Shown here one piece after another: positions 6,705-13,958 of a stretch of 14,183 nt of DNA. The stretch comes from an uncultured bacterium. GTDB lineage: Bacteria; Gemmatimonadota; Gemmatimonadetes; Longimicrobiales; RSA9. The stretch is from contig CALBZE010000046.1 of NCBI GenBank assembly GCA_937889645.1, forward strand, positions 1 through 14,183, in the 5' to 3' direction. The notes under the pieces were generated by a model that did not search any database, had not been told where the DNA came from, and saw nothing but the letters and a program-made list of their open reading frames with translations. The first letter of the stretch is position 1; each line of letters opens with the position of its first letter. The position numbers were made by a program, and so were the translations under genes.

Positions 6705-7650
6705 GGCGGCGACGTCGCCGCGGTCGAAGGTGTTGGCCGCCTTCGCCGCGGTCTACACCATCTGGGGCTCGACCTATCTGGCGATTCGGTTCGCGATCGA
6801 GACGCTCCCGCCATTCCTTATGGCGGGCGTTCGGTTTCTGATCGCGGGTGCGGTGCTGTACGCGTGGGTGCGTGCGCGCGGCGCGCCTCGTCCGCCACGG
6901 GAGGCGTGGAAGCACGCGCTGGTGATCGGCGGGCTCCTCCTCCTCGGCGGGAACGGCGGGGTGGTGTGGGCCGAGCAGTGGGTCCCGTCCGGCGTCGCGG
7001 CGCTGCTCGTCGCGTGCGTGCCGCTGTGGATGGTGCTGCTCGAGTGGCTGCGCCCGGGCGGCACGCGCCCGACACTCGGCACGCTGATCGGCGTCGTCGT
7101 CGGCTTCGGCGGGATCGTTCTCCTGGTCGGCCCCGGCGAGCTGGGCGGCAGCGGCGTGCACCCGCTGGGCGCGGCGGCGCTCGTTGCCGGCTCTCTCGCG
7201 TGGTCCGTGGGCTCGATCTACTCGCGCGGCGTGCCGCACCCGGAGCCGCCGCTCCTCGGCACGGCGTTGGAGATGCTCGCCGGCGGCGCGCTCCTCGTCG
7301 CGTTCGGGCTGATCACGGGCGAGGGGGCGCGGCTGGCGCTGGACGCGGTGACGTTCCGGTCGGTGCTGGCGCTGCTGTACCTGATCGTCTTCGGCTCGCT
7401 GATCGGGTACTCGGCCTACGTCTTCCTGCTCAAAGCGTCGACGCCGGCGCGGGTCTCGACGTACGCGTACGTCAACCCGGTCGTCGCGGTGTTGCTGGGG
7501 TGGGCGCTGGCGGGCGAGCCGCTCTCGGTGCGGGTGCTGATGGCGTCCGCGGTGATCATCGGCTCGGTCGTCGTGATCACGACGGCGCGCCCCGGCTCCC
7601 GGCGCGTGCCGCGGGCGAAGGCCTCGCCGGCGCCGGACCGCGCGGCGTAG
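6688..7650 (+). CDS. EamA/DMT superfamily transporter (YedA-like)
   Basis: This 320-aa inner-membrane protein has about ten hydrophobic spans arranged as two EamA repeats (roughly residues 15-145 and 160-297). It begins with the characteristic YTIWGSTYLAIRFAIETLPP and RFLIAGAVLY of the YedA/RhaT-type branch. The second repeat ends in ASTPARVSTYAYVNPVVAVLLGWALAGE split over the last helices, again typical. A basic Arg/Lys-rich tail is probably cytoplasmic. Family members often export amino acids or other metabolites, but the substrate cannot be read from sequence. The ATG at 6688 is preceded by GAGGGAG inside the lrp reading frame, and the two genes overlap by 17 bp, indicating translational coupling. 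It converges with the FAD-subunit gene, with an 82-bp gap that holds no convincing terminator. Confidence 0.93.
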   Translation: MREAPEAATSPRSKVLAAFAAVYTIWGSTYLAIRFAIETLPPFLMAGVRFLIAGAVLYAWVRARGAPRPPREAWKHALVIGGLLLLGGNGGVVWAEQWVPSGVAALLVACVPLWMVLLEWLRPGGTRPTLGTLIGVVVGFGGIVLLVGPGELGGSGVHPLGAAALVAGSLAWSVGSIYSRGVPHPEPPLLGTALEMLAGGALLVAFGLITGEGARLALDAVTFRSVLALLYLIVFGSLIGYSAYVFLLKASTPARVSTYAYVNPVVAVLLGWALAGEPLSVRVLMASAVIIGSVVVITTARPGSRRVPRAKASPAPDRAA

Positions 7651-7732
7651 CGGGAGGGAGGCAGCGCGCCCCGACGCACCGTAGCGCGCGCGTCCGAGCC
7701 TGGCGGCTGCCCCGTGTGCGACGTCGCGCGCC

Positions 7733-8731
7733 TCAGGCCGCGGCCGGCACCCGCCCACGCAGCTCGTTCAGCGCGCGGCGCACGTAGACCGGGACCATCG
7801 CGCGACGCCAGTTCGGGTCGACGATGATGTTGTCGAGTGGATGGCACTGCTGGAACGCGCGCTCGGCGACCGCCTCGACGACATCGTCGGTCAGCCGCTC
7901 GCCGAGGGCGATCTTCTCGAGCCCGGCCAGCGCGCGGGGGCGGGACCCGAGCGCGGAGACGACGATGCGCAGGTCGCGCACGACGTCGCCTTCCAGCTCC
8001 GCGGCGACGGCCACGTTCAGGAGCGGGAAATCGATGCTGCGCCGCTGCCGCAGCTTGAGGAACGTCGCCCGGAGCCCCGGCGGCGGGAGCGGCACGCGGA
8101 TCCGGGTCACGATCTCGTCCGGGCGCCGCACGGTGTTCCACACCCCGTCGGCCACAAAGAAGTCGGCGACGGGGACCTCGCGCACGCCGTCGGCCGAGGC
8201 CAGCTCCGCGACGGCACCGAGCGTCATCAGCGCCGGCGGCGTGTCGGCCGAGTGCGCGGCGACGCACTTCTTCCCCACCTTGGTGACGTGGCACACGGTC
8301 CCGTCCTTCTTGAGGCAGAACCCGAGCGCCTTCCGCCAGAAGTGCGTCTGGTTGTAGAACGTGCAGCGGGTGTCGAGGCAGAGGTTCCCGCCGATCGTCC
8401 CCATGTTGCGGAGCTGCGGCCCCGCGACGAGCCCGGCCGCCCGGGCCAGCGACGGCGCGTGCTGGAGCACCAGCGGGTGGTTCGCGACCGTCGTCAGCGT
8501 CTCCGCCGCGCCGATCACGAGGTGGCCGTCGCGGACCTCGATCCCCTTCAGCTCCGGCAGCCCTTTGATCCCGACGAGGTGCGACGGCGTGAGGAGCCGG
8601 TGCTTCATGTTCGGCATCGCGTCGGTGCCGCCCGCGATGGGGATGACGTCGCCCGCGTGCTCGCGGAGCAGCGCGAGCGCGTCCGCGAGCGACGTCGGCC
8701 TGTGGTAGACGAATTCGGGGAGCCGGAGCAT
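7733..8731 (-). CDS. FAD subunit of a molybdenum hydroxylase, HcrB-like with [4Fe-4S] loop
   Basis: This 332-aa protein is the FAD-binding (CoxM/XdhB-like) subunit of the xanthine dehydrogenase family. PIAGGTDAMPNMK (31-43) and GTIGGNLC (111-118) are the two FAD-binding motifs, and a CO-dehydrogenase flavoprotein C-terminal domain follows from about residue 215. After the second motif is an extra loop with Cys123, Cys139, Cys147 and Cys156. Their spacing (16, 8, 9) equals what I recall for the [4Fe-4S] insertion of 4-hydroxybenzoyl-CoA reductase beta subunit. Ordinary xanthine dehydrogenases lack it. The molybdopterin and [2Fe-2S] partner subunits are not in the window, which is unusual. The gene begins 8 nt after the SPOR lipoprotein stop, and a weak SD (TTAGGT) overlaps that stop codon. 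It is therefore probably translated from the same message. The substrate is unknown. Confidence 0.9.
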   Translation of the reverse strand: MLRLPEFVYHRPTSLADALALLREHAGDVIPIAGGTDAMPNMKHRLLTPSHLVGIKGLPELKGIEVRDGHLVIGAAETLTTVANHPLVLQHAPSLARAAGLVAGPQLRNMGTIGGNLCLDTRCTFYNQTHFWRKALGFCLKKDGTVCHVTKVGKKCVAAHSADTPPALMTLGAVAELASADGVREVPVADFFVADGVWNTVRRPDEIVTRIRVPLPPPGLRATFLKLRQRRSIDFPLLNVAVAAELEGDVVRDLRIVVSALGSRPRALAGLEKIALGERLTDDVVEAVAERAFQQCHPLDNIIVDPNWRRAMVPVYVRRALNELRGRVPAAA

Positions 8732-8739
8732 GTCTGTAC

Positions 8740-9255
8740 CTAACGACCCGAAGTGCCGCTCACCAGCGCGTGCGTCCTGGAGACCGCGTTTGGCGGGATG
8801 GCGGCATTGTTCTCGATCGGGGCGATCCAGACCGGCCAGCGGTACTCGCGACGGATCTGATCACCCAGCTGCCGCGCCTCGGCCAGGCTCGGCGTCGCGC
8901 CGACGCGCAGCCTGTGGAACATGCGCCCGCCCACGATCGCCTGGTCCGTCCACACCGGGAGACCGCGGCGGCTGAGGCGGTCGGACCAGATGCGGGCGGA
9001 GTCCGGCGCGATGAAGGCGCCGACCTGAACCGTGTAGAGACGTCCCGTCGGGGCCGCCGGAGGCGCGGGTTCCGGCTCGGGTTGGGGCTCGGGCTCCGGC
9101 TGAGACGCCGGCTGGGCGGGCGGTTGAGTCGCTGGCTGCGGCTGGGGCTGCACCGCCGTCGTCGACGGGTTCTCGTCCGCCTTCTCGCCCGCGCCGCACG
9201 CCGCGACGGAGAGGACGAACGCTGTGCCGAGGATCCACCCGGGGATGCGGATCAT
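8740..9255 (-). CDS. Lipoprotein with C-terminal SPOR domain
   Basis: This 171-aa protein begins with a lipoprotein signal (ILGTAFVLSVAAC) whose lipobox places the lipidated residue at Cys20. Residues 28-70 are a low-complexity Pro/Gln/Glu linker that would cross the periplasm. A SPOR domain (about 72-146) begins YTVQVGAF and contains RLRVGATPSLAEARQLGDQI. SPOR domains bind glycan strands lacking stem peptides, usually at the division septum, so it is probably an envelope protein anchored in the outer membrane. AAAGGA about 6 nt before the ATG is a good SD. It lies 28 bp after the nitroreductase gene and 8 bp before the FAD-subunit gene, a tight and functionally odd neighbourhood. Confidence 0.9.
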   Translation of the reverse strand: MIRIPGWILGTAFVLSVAACGAGEKADENPSTTAVQPQPQPATQPPAQPASQPEPEPQPEPEPAPPAAPTGRLYTVQVGAFIAPDSARIWSDRLSRRGLPVWTDQAIVGGRMFHRLRVGATPSLAEARQLGDQIRREYRWPVWIAPIENNAAIPPNAVSRTHALVSGTSGR

Positions 9256-9283
9256 GGCAGTTCCTTTCTCTTGGAGTTGCGGT

Positions 9284-9844
9284 TCAGGGGAGCCAGGTCG
9301 TCAACTCCGCCGCCCGCGTCCTCGGCTTCGGCGGCGGCACCTCCGCCGCTTCGCCCAGGTGGACCAGCGCGACGACCCTTCGATCCGACGGTACAGCCAG
9401 CGCCTCGCGAAGTTCCGGGTCGTCCATGACCGCACCCGTCTTCACGTGCGTCCCGATTCCCATCGCCGTGGCCGCGAGGAGCATGTTCTGGATGCCCATG
9501 TAGGTGGCGGCATAGTCCTCTTCGCGGATCTCCGGATCCTCGTCCAGCCGCATCGTCACGGCGACGACGGCCGGGACCGCCGCCGTCTCCTGGAGCACCT
9601 TCTCCGCCACGGCCCGCGCGGCCTCGGCGTCTTCGACCCGGCGCGCCTTGCGGCGACCGAGCACCCGGCCGTACGCGCGCTTGGCCTCGTCTCCCAGCAC
9701 CAGGAAGCCCCAGGGCTGTGTCATGCGATGATTGGGCGCGAGCACGACCGTCTCGAGCAGCCGCTCGATCGTCTCGCGCGGGATGGGTCGGTCCGTGAAC
9801 CGCTTGATCGACCGCCGCGCCTCTATCGCTTCGAAAACGTCCAC
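9284..9844 (-). CDS. Nitroreductase family FMN oxidoreductase
   Basis: The protein carries the nitroreductase opening VDVFEAIEARRSIKRFTDRP, in which the ARRSIKRF segment binds FMN phosphate. NHRMTQPW, the helix YMGIQNMLLAATAMGIGTHVKTG and a C-terminal ALVHLGEAAEVPP strand follow. Such enzymes are cytoplasmic homodimers that use NAD(P)H to reduce nitro groups, quinones or related substrates; the physiological substrate is usually unknown. I chose the GTG at 9842-9844 because homologous proteins begin at this conserved VDVFEAI. Another GTG at 9901 would add 19 unconserved residues, and neither has a good SD. Length from 9844 is 186 aa, typical for the family. It is tightly followed by the SPOR lipoprotein gene. 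Confidence 0.88.
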   Translation of the reverse strand: MDVFEAIEARRSIKRFTDRPIPRETIERLLETVVLAPNHRMTQPWGFLVLGDEAKRAYGRVLGRRKARRVEDAEAARAVAEKVLQETAAVPAVVAVTMRLDEDPEIREEDYAATYMGIQNMLLAATAMGIGTHVKTGAVMDDPELREALAVPSDRRVVALVHLGEAAEVPPPKPRTRAAELTTWLP

Positions 9845-9955
9845 TGTCGCCCCGCTCTCCGACTCCAGAACGACCCCGCCTTCCGGCGCATCATGGTGCA
9901 CCTTCCGGCGGGGCCCGTCAAGCCGACGACGTGAGCCGCAAAGGCCTCGCCCCGG

Positions 9956-10528
9956 TCAGCCGTTCTGCTCGTACGCCGCGCGGAGCAGCTCCACGACCTC
10001 GGGCGTGATGTCGTCGACGGATTGCAACGAGATCCGGTGCGTCCCCTGCCCCGGCGCGTTCCCGGCCTGGAGCAGCGGCGAGGCCGGCGGCTGCGTGTAG
10101 CGCACGCCGATGTCCACGCGGGTCTTCGTGGCCGCCGCGACCGCCGCGAACTGGCGGCGCCGCACGAAGGGCGTGTACGTCCCGCGCCCCTCGATCGACA
10201 CGTCGTCGCCGAAGCCCATGACTATCTCGCGCACCCGCTCGAAGATCGGCCGCAGATGCGCCTTCGGGCCGGCGTACTGCTGGTTGATGTACTCATCCGT
10301 CGTCGGCGGTACCCACCCCGCCGCGCGCGCGGCCGCGTCCGCGATCGCCCACTGAGAGTTCTGAAGGATCCCGTGCTCCTCCTTCAGCCACTTCCGCACC
10401 GCGTTCTGGTCCAGCGGGTCGAGCCCGCTCGCCTGGACCAGCGCGACCCACTCCTCGAGCGTCCGCCCCGTGCGCTCCTTCATCGATGCCGCGACGGCGG
10501 CCATCATGTCTTCAGGACTCATCGGCAT
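9956..10528 (-). CDS. DUF4287/DUF5655 domain protein
   Basis: This 190-aa, probably cytoplasmic protein combines two domains of unknown function. The N-terminal part (about 10-72) resembles DUF4287, with KERTGRTLEEWVALV, a WLKEEHGI segment and a following helix. The C-terminal part (about 80-187) resembles DUF5655, with RPIFERVREIV, YTPFVRRRQFAAV, RVDIGVRY, THRISLQS and a final AYEQNG. This pairing is common in soil bacteria and some members are annotated as DUF5655 transport-like proteins, but I know of no proven function. AAGGAG lies about 11 nt before the ATG at 10526-10528, slightly far but acceptable. It lies between the AlkD-family gene and the nitroreductase gene, with gaps of 84 and about 111 bp. 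Confidence 0.85.
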   Translation of the reverse strand: MPMSPEDMMAAVAASMKERTGRTLEEWVALVQASGLDPLDQNAVRKWLKEEHGILQNSQWAIADAAARAAGWVPPTTDEYINQQYAGPKAHLRPIFERVREIVMGFGDDVSIEGRGTYTPFVRRRQFAAVAAATKTRVDIGVRYTQPPASPLLQAGNAPGQGTHRISLQSVDDITPEVVELLRAAYEQNG

Positions 10529-10599
10529 CGGCGGTTCATCTCCTTCGACCGGTTACGATCCCGACCACCATAGCACGCCGGGACGGCGGTTCGCCAGGT

Positions 10600-10616
10600 G
10601 TGAGGCCGCGCCTCAC
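10600..10616 (-). terminator. Short hairpin overlapping the AlkD-family stop codon
   Basis: GTGAGGC (10600-10606) and GCCTCAC (10610-10616) form a 7-bp stem with a 3-nt loop. It includes the TGA stop codon of the upstream gene (10613-10615 on the plus map). There is no T-run after it on the minus strand, so it may only partly terminate, or may protect the 3' end of the message. Confidence 0.35.
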
Positions 10617-11347
10617 CGGCTCCCCGCCTCTACCTCGCCCCGCAGGTACTGCTGCCGCAACGGCTCGGGGTACTTTTCGATCGCGTAGCGCAGCATCGTA
10701 CGGGGCATGCGACGATAGCGGGGCCGCAGGAACGCCTCCGCCACGTCGCGGTCGCGTTTGTCCACCTCCCGCAGCATCCAGCCGACGGCCTTGTGGATGA
10801 GGTCGTGCGGGTCGGACAGAAGCACGTCCGCGAGGCGCAGCGTCTCGTCGAACGACCCGGCCTTCACATAGTGGAACGTAGCCATGACCGCGATCCGGCG
10901 CTCCCAGACCGAGCTCGAGCGCGCGAGGTCGTAGAGGATCGAGCGGTCGCGGTCCCGAAGGTGGCGCCCAACGATGGGCTCCGCCGACGAGTCGACCAGA
11001 TCCCAGTTGTTCACGTAGGCGGTGTGATCCAGGTACAGCCGGTAGATCTCTTCCCGCTTCCGCTCGTCGCCGCGGGCGTATGCTTGGACGAGGATCAACA
11101 GCGCGAGGAGCCGCGCCTCGTGGTAGGGCGAGACGAGCAGCGCACGGCACCCCGCCAGGTCGAGCGATCGGTATTTCTTCGCCAGGCGACGCAGGACCGG
11201 TACGCGGATCCCGAGGAAGCGGTCCCCTTCGCCGTATTCGCCGGGACCGGTCTTGAAGAACCCCGCGAGGAACGCGGCGACCTCGGGGTTGGCGAGTTCC
11301 TGGAGCTCGCGCTCGATGTCTTCGACGGTAGGCGGAGGTCCGGACAT
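10613..11347 (-). CDS. AlkD-family DNA alkylation repair glycosylase
   Basis: AlkD enzymes are built of HEAT-like helical repeats and remove bulky or positively charged alkylated bases such as 3- and 7-methylpurines without flipping them out. The 244-aa length fits. The active-site pattern W-x3-D appears as Trp115 and Asp119 in NNWDLVDSSA. A second key Trp is at 190 in KAVGWMLREV. These correspond to Trp109, Asp113 and Trp187 of the Bacillus cereus enzyme. SVWERRIAVMATF (147-159) is another family hallmark. The protein is cytoplasmic with no signal peptide. The ATG at 11345-11347 has no recognisable SD, so translation may be weak or coupled to the gene ending at 11390. It sits 42 bp after the HExxH protein gene. 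Confidence 0.9.
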   Translation of the reverse strand: MSGPPPTVEDIERELQELANPEVAAFLAGFFKTGPGEYGEGDRFLGIRVPVLRRLAKKYRSLDLAGCRALLVSPYHEARLLALLILVQAYARGDERKREEIYRLYLDHTAYVNNWDLVDSSAEPIVGRHLRDRDRSILYDLARSSSVWERRIAVMATFHYVKAGSFDETLRLADVLLSDPHDLIHKAVGWMLREVDKRDRDVAEAFLRPRYRRMPRTMLRYAIEKYPEPLRQQYLRGEVEAGSR

Positions 11348-11389
11348 GTAACGGATGCTGGTGAGAGATGTCTTCGCGCGGGAACGGCA

Positions 11390-12541
11390 TCACGACGCCG
11401 CGGCTCGTGCGATCGCCGCAGCCAACCTCTCACGTCCGCCTTCGCCAGGCAAGTTGTTGTTGCGTTCTCCGAAACGAGCGCTCCGCGAACGCGGCCTGGA
11501 TCGAGAGGACGTGCTGATCGTAGCCACCAGGATATCGAACGGCGCCTCGCCCATGGCGAGGCGGGTCTGCCAATCCGGTGCGCCGAGGCGGTCGAGGAGC
11601 TCCAGGATCGCCGCGCCGGTCGAATACAGCCTCTGGCGACGGGCGATCGGGAGCCCATCGAAGACGACGTCAAACGAAGCAGGTGCGGGCCTCCAGTTCA
11701 GGAGTTCGGACAGCCGACCTCGGAACGACCCGATGTCGTCGCCCTGCACGCGCGTCAGCATCCTCATTCCGACCCACTGCGTGCTCCCCTCGGTCCGCTC
11801 CACCCCGTGCTCCGCCTGCACCACGCTGTCCGGCTGCCCGGACATGCGACGAATCCTGATGGCGACGTAGTCCCGAGCCACCTGCCCGACGTGCGCGGGG
11901 TCGGCCGCCAATGCGCGCTTCAGCGTCGCGCGCTCGAGCTCGTCGAGTCTGGCGAGTTCGACGGAATCCAGAGGAGCGCCCTCCACGGGCGCCGACGGGA
12001 GCGTGGGCCGGAAGTGGGATCGTTGGAAGACGTGGAACTGCTCGTGGAAGAGCAACTCGATCGCCTCTGCGACGTCGTCGCCGACGCGCACCGCGGTCAC
12101 GACGTCGCCGTCCGCGTCGTACTCGAGGTGAGCGTTGCGGCCGCGCGCGATGTCGAGGTCCGGCGGAACGCCCGCGTGGAGCCACATCCCCGCGAGTTCG
12201 GCCACGCGTGGCCCCCGGGCGGGGACGAACCCCGCCGGCGGCGCCGACCGCGCCGGGGAGTAGAGGACCGTCGCCTGCGAGTCGACGAGCATGAACGGCT
12301 GGCCGATCGGCCAGAATCCAGGCCAGACGGCGCGGAGCTCCTCCTGCCGGGCGACGATCTCCTCGGCCACGGAGAGCGCCCGGCCGCCTGGCACCGGCTG
12401 GCCTGGTGCGCCCGAGGGTGCTACCTGCGCCAGCGCCGTCGCAGGCAACACAAGGGCGGTAAAGGCGACGAACGCCGTAGAGCGACGTCGCCTACTGATC
12501 TCACGCCCTACGGCACCAGACCGATCCCGACGTTCATCCAC
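11390..12541 (-). CDS. Secreted HExxH zinc-protease-like protein, probably frameshifted at the C-terminus
   Basis: The predicted protein is 383 aa. After a basic start, residues 21-38 (STAFVAFTALVLPATALA) form a signal peptide, so it is exported. The zincin motif HEQFH (166-170, LLFHEQFHVFQ) supplies two zinc ligands and the catalytic Glu. Glu251 in ERTEGSTQW is a plausible third ligand. I do not recognise a named peptidase family. The helix around LYSTGAAILELLDRLG (305-320) and DWQTRLAMGEAPFDIL (323-338) looks well conserved. From about residue 339 the tail becomes Ser/Arg-rich and unlike the rest, while the -1 frame from 11528 reads as sensible protein ending at 11430. A single-base loss near 11524-11530 is likely. 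The start is a GTG overlapping the barrel gene by 34 bp; no better in-frame start exists. Confidence 0.75.
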   Translation of the reverse strand: MDERRDRSGAVGREISRRRRSTAFVAFTALVLPATALAQVAPSGAPGQPVPGGRALSVAEEIVARQEELRAVWPGFWPIGQPFMLVDSQATVLYSPARSAPPAGFVPARGPRVAELAGMWLHAGVPPDLDIARGRNAHLEYDADGDVVTAVRVGDDVAEAIELLFHEQFHVFQRSHFRPTLPSAPVEGAPLDSVELARLDELERATLKRALAADPAHVGQVARDYVAIRIRRMSGQPDSVVQAEHGVERTEGSTQWVGMRMLTRVQGDDIGSFRGRLSELLNWRPAPASFDVVFDGLPIARRQRLYSTGAAILELLDRLGAPDWQTRLAMGEAPFDILVATISTSSRSRPRSRSARFGERNNNLPGEGGRERLAAAIARAAAS

Positions 12542-12999
12542 GGGCTGGCGCCTGTCTCGAACCCGAACTCGATCCGCGGCCGGACGCGGCCGAATCCCAG
12601 CCAGGCGACCCCGACGTGGGCCGTGCCCGTGACGTCGCGACTGAGCTCCCCGTCGTCCTCACGGGTCCACAGCGGCCCGCCGCCGAAGGTGAGATACGGC
12701 TCGACGAGCCCCAACGGCTTTGCCTTGAGCCGCACGCCAGCGAGCGCGCCCAACCCCCTGTCGCCGCAATCTGGACCGAAGAGGTCCAGATCGCAGGCAC
12801 CAGTGTGGCTGCCGTAGCGCGCGGACACCCAGGGGACGACGCGCCCGAACCCTGCGTACTCGCCCTGGACGCCCAGGATGTAGCCCGGCCGCGCCAGCGC
12901 GACGACTTCGAACTTGCCCCCATTGAACGGCGCGTCCTGCGCGAGGAGCGGAGTAGCGGCGAGGAGCATCGCGGCAAGGCCAAGGAGCGTCGCTTTCAT
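12508..12999 (-). CDS. Small secreted outer-membrane-barrel-like protein
   Basis: The protein is 163 aa. Residues 1-20 form a clear signal peptide (MKATLLGLAAMLLAATPLLA, cleaved before Gln21). The mature part alternates aromatic and small residues (VEPYLTFGGGPLW, HVGVAWLGFGRVRPRIEFGFE, ending in NVGIGLVP), the pattern of short beta strands in small outer-membrane barrels. Two Cys flank DLDLFGPD and may form a loop disulfide. I assign no specific family. The ATG at 12997-12999 has GGAGG about 6 nt upstream, so the start is firm. The upstream transposase frame ends in an ATGA overlap with this start codon. The distance to the IS end is only 67 bp, so any native promoter was probably displaced by the insertion. 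Confidence 0.8.
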   Translation of the reverse strand: MKATLLGLAAMLLAATPLLAQDAPFNGGKFEVVALARPGYILGVQGEYAGFGRVVPWVSARYGSHTGACDLDLFGPDCGDRGLGALAGVRLKAKPLGLVEPYLTFGGGPLWTREDDGELSRDVTGTAHVGVAWLGFGRVRPRIEFGFETGASPWMNVGIGLVP

Positions 13000-13958
13000 G
13001 GACTTCCTCCCCGTGGTGCCGTTGCACCTTTCCCCGTGACCGCGACCAGGTTGCACCACCGTCGCTGAGCTGACCCCCAAAGTTGGTCCAGCTTTTCTGG
13101 GACTACCGCGTTGATGGTGTTGGCGAGGATCTCCTCGCTCTGTGATTGAACTTCTACAAACTCCTCGGGGGTGAGATTGCCCAGGGAGCTGTGCGGCCGG
13201 ACCCTGTTGTAGTCGGCCCTCCATGCCTCGATCGTGCGCCTGGCATCGGCCAGGGAAATGAACCAGTGCAGGTTCAGGCACTCATCCCTCAGCGTGCCGT
13301 TGAAGCTTTCGATGTAGCAGTTTTGCACGGGCTTGCCCGGCTGAATGTAGCTGATCTTGACACCTCGGGCATACGCCCAGGCATCGAACGCACGGCTCGT
13401 AAACTCGCTCCCGTTGTCGGTGATCACGATCTCGGGTAGGCCCCGCTCAACCCGGAGCTTTTCAAGAACTTCGATCACATGCACGGCCCGAATGGAATGC
13501 GCCACATGAGTCGCCAGACATTCCCTGCTGAACTCATCGACTATGGTCAGACACCGGAAGGTCCGACCATTTGCGAGAGTATCGCTCACAAAGTCCATGC
13601 TCCAGCGCTCGTTTGGACGCCCGAGCGGCTCTCTCACCGGCCGGGGTGCCTGGCTCCTGCGCCGTTTGCCCTTCCTCCGCACAGCAAGCCCTTCGGCACG
13701 GTAGAGGCGCTCTACGCGCTTTCGGTTTACCGTCCACCCCTCGCGCCGAAGCAGCAGGTGAATGCGCCGATATCCCCAGCGTGGGCGCTCATGGGCAAGC
13801 TCCCGAATGCGGGAGCGGAGCTCCTCCTGCGGCTCTCTCAGGCTCCGGTAGCGCATGCTCGAGCGCGGAAAACCAGTAAACCGGATCGCCCGACGCTCCG
13901 AAATGCCGTATGCGGCCTCGATCTCCTTGACGACGCGCCGCCGCTCGCGAGCCGTCAC
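12996..13958 (-). CDS. IS3-family transposase OrfB (DDE integrase domain)
   Basis: OrfB is the catalytic part of an IS3-family transposase. Residues 45-105 are the HTH_21-type region (RPRWGYRRIHLLLRREG), followed by the rve integrase core. The DDE triad is visible as Asp122 (WSMDFVSD), Asp181 (ITDNGSEF) and Glu217 (YIESFNGTLRDECLN). RPHSSLGNLTPEEF closes the domain. It begins at a GTG that overlaps the orfA stop by one base, in the -1 frame, so the natural product is probably an OrfAB fusion made by frameshifting. The element's own end appears to lie near 13066, inside codon 298. The last 22 residues (299-320) therefore come from host DNA, and the TGA stop overlaps the next gene's ATG. Confidence 0.93.
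   Translation of the reverse strand: MTARERRRVVKEIEAAYGISERRAIRFTGFPRSSMRYRSLREPQEELRSRIRELAHERPRWGYRRIHLLLRREGWTVNRKRVERLYRAEGLAVRRKGKRRRSQAPRPVREPLGRPNERWSMDFVSDTLANGRTFRCLTIVDEFSRECLATHVAHSIRAVHVIEVLEKLRVERGLPEIVITDNGSEFTSRAFDAWAYARGVKISYIQPGKPVQNCYIESFNGTLRDECLNLHWFISLADARRTIEAWRADYNRVRPHSSLGNLTPEEFVEVQSQSEEILANTINAVVPEKLDQLWGSAQRRWCNLVAVTGKGATAPRGGSP
13066..13095. repeat. Presumed terminal inverted repeat of the IS3 element
   Basis: TGAGCTGACCCCCAAAGTTG, starting at 13066, has the TGA...CCCCCAAA...TTGG look common at IS3-family ends, and it lies just past the conserved end of OrfB. The boundary may be 13066 or 13071 (TGACCCCC). The opposite end lies outside the window, so the repeat cannot be matched to its partner, and the target duplication cannot be seen. 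Confidence 0.5.

Noticed and set aside
7651..7732. Terminator between the converging exporter and FAD-subunit genes
   Set aside because: Only short GCGCGC-type complementarity is present, with no stable stem and no T-run on either strand.
5941..7758. A 605-codon minus-strand open frame
   Set aside because: It is antisense to the Lrp-family and exporter genes, which have clear domains, promoter and SD sites; the antisense product is low-complexity Arg/Ala/Pro.
7841..8743. A 300-codon plus-strand open frame
   Set aside because: It is antisense to the FAD subunit, whose motifs are unambiguous.
9874..9913. Inverted repeat CCCCGCC/GGCGGGG around the alternative nitroreductase start, considered as a regulatory leader hairpin
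   Set aside because: The stem is only 7 bp with a 26-nt loop in GC-rich DNA, so chance occurrence is likely.
10793..12817. A 674-codon plus-strand open frame
   Set aside because: It is antisense to the AlkD-family and HExxH genes and shows no recognisable domain.
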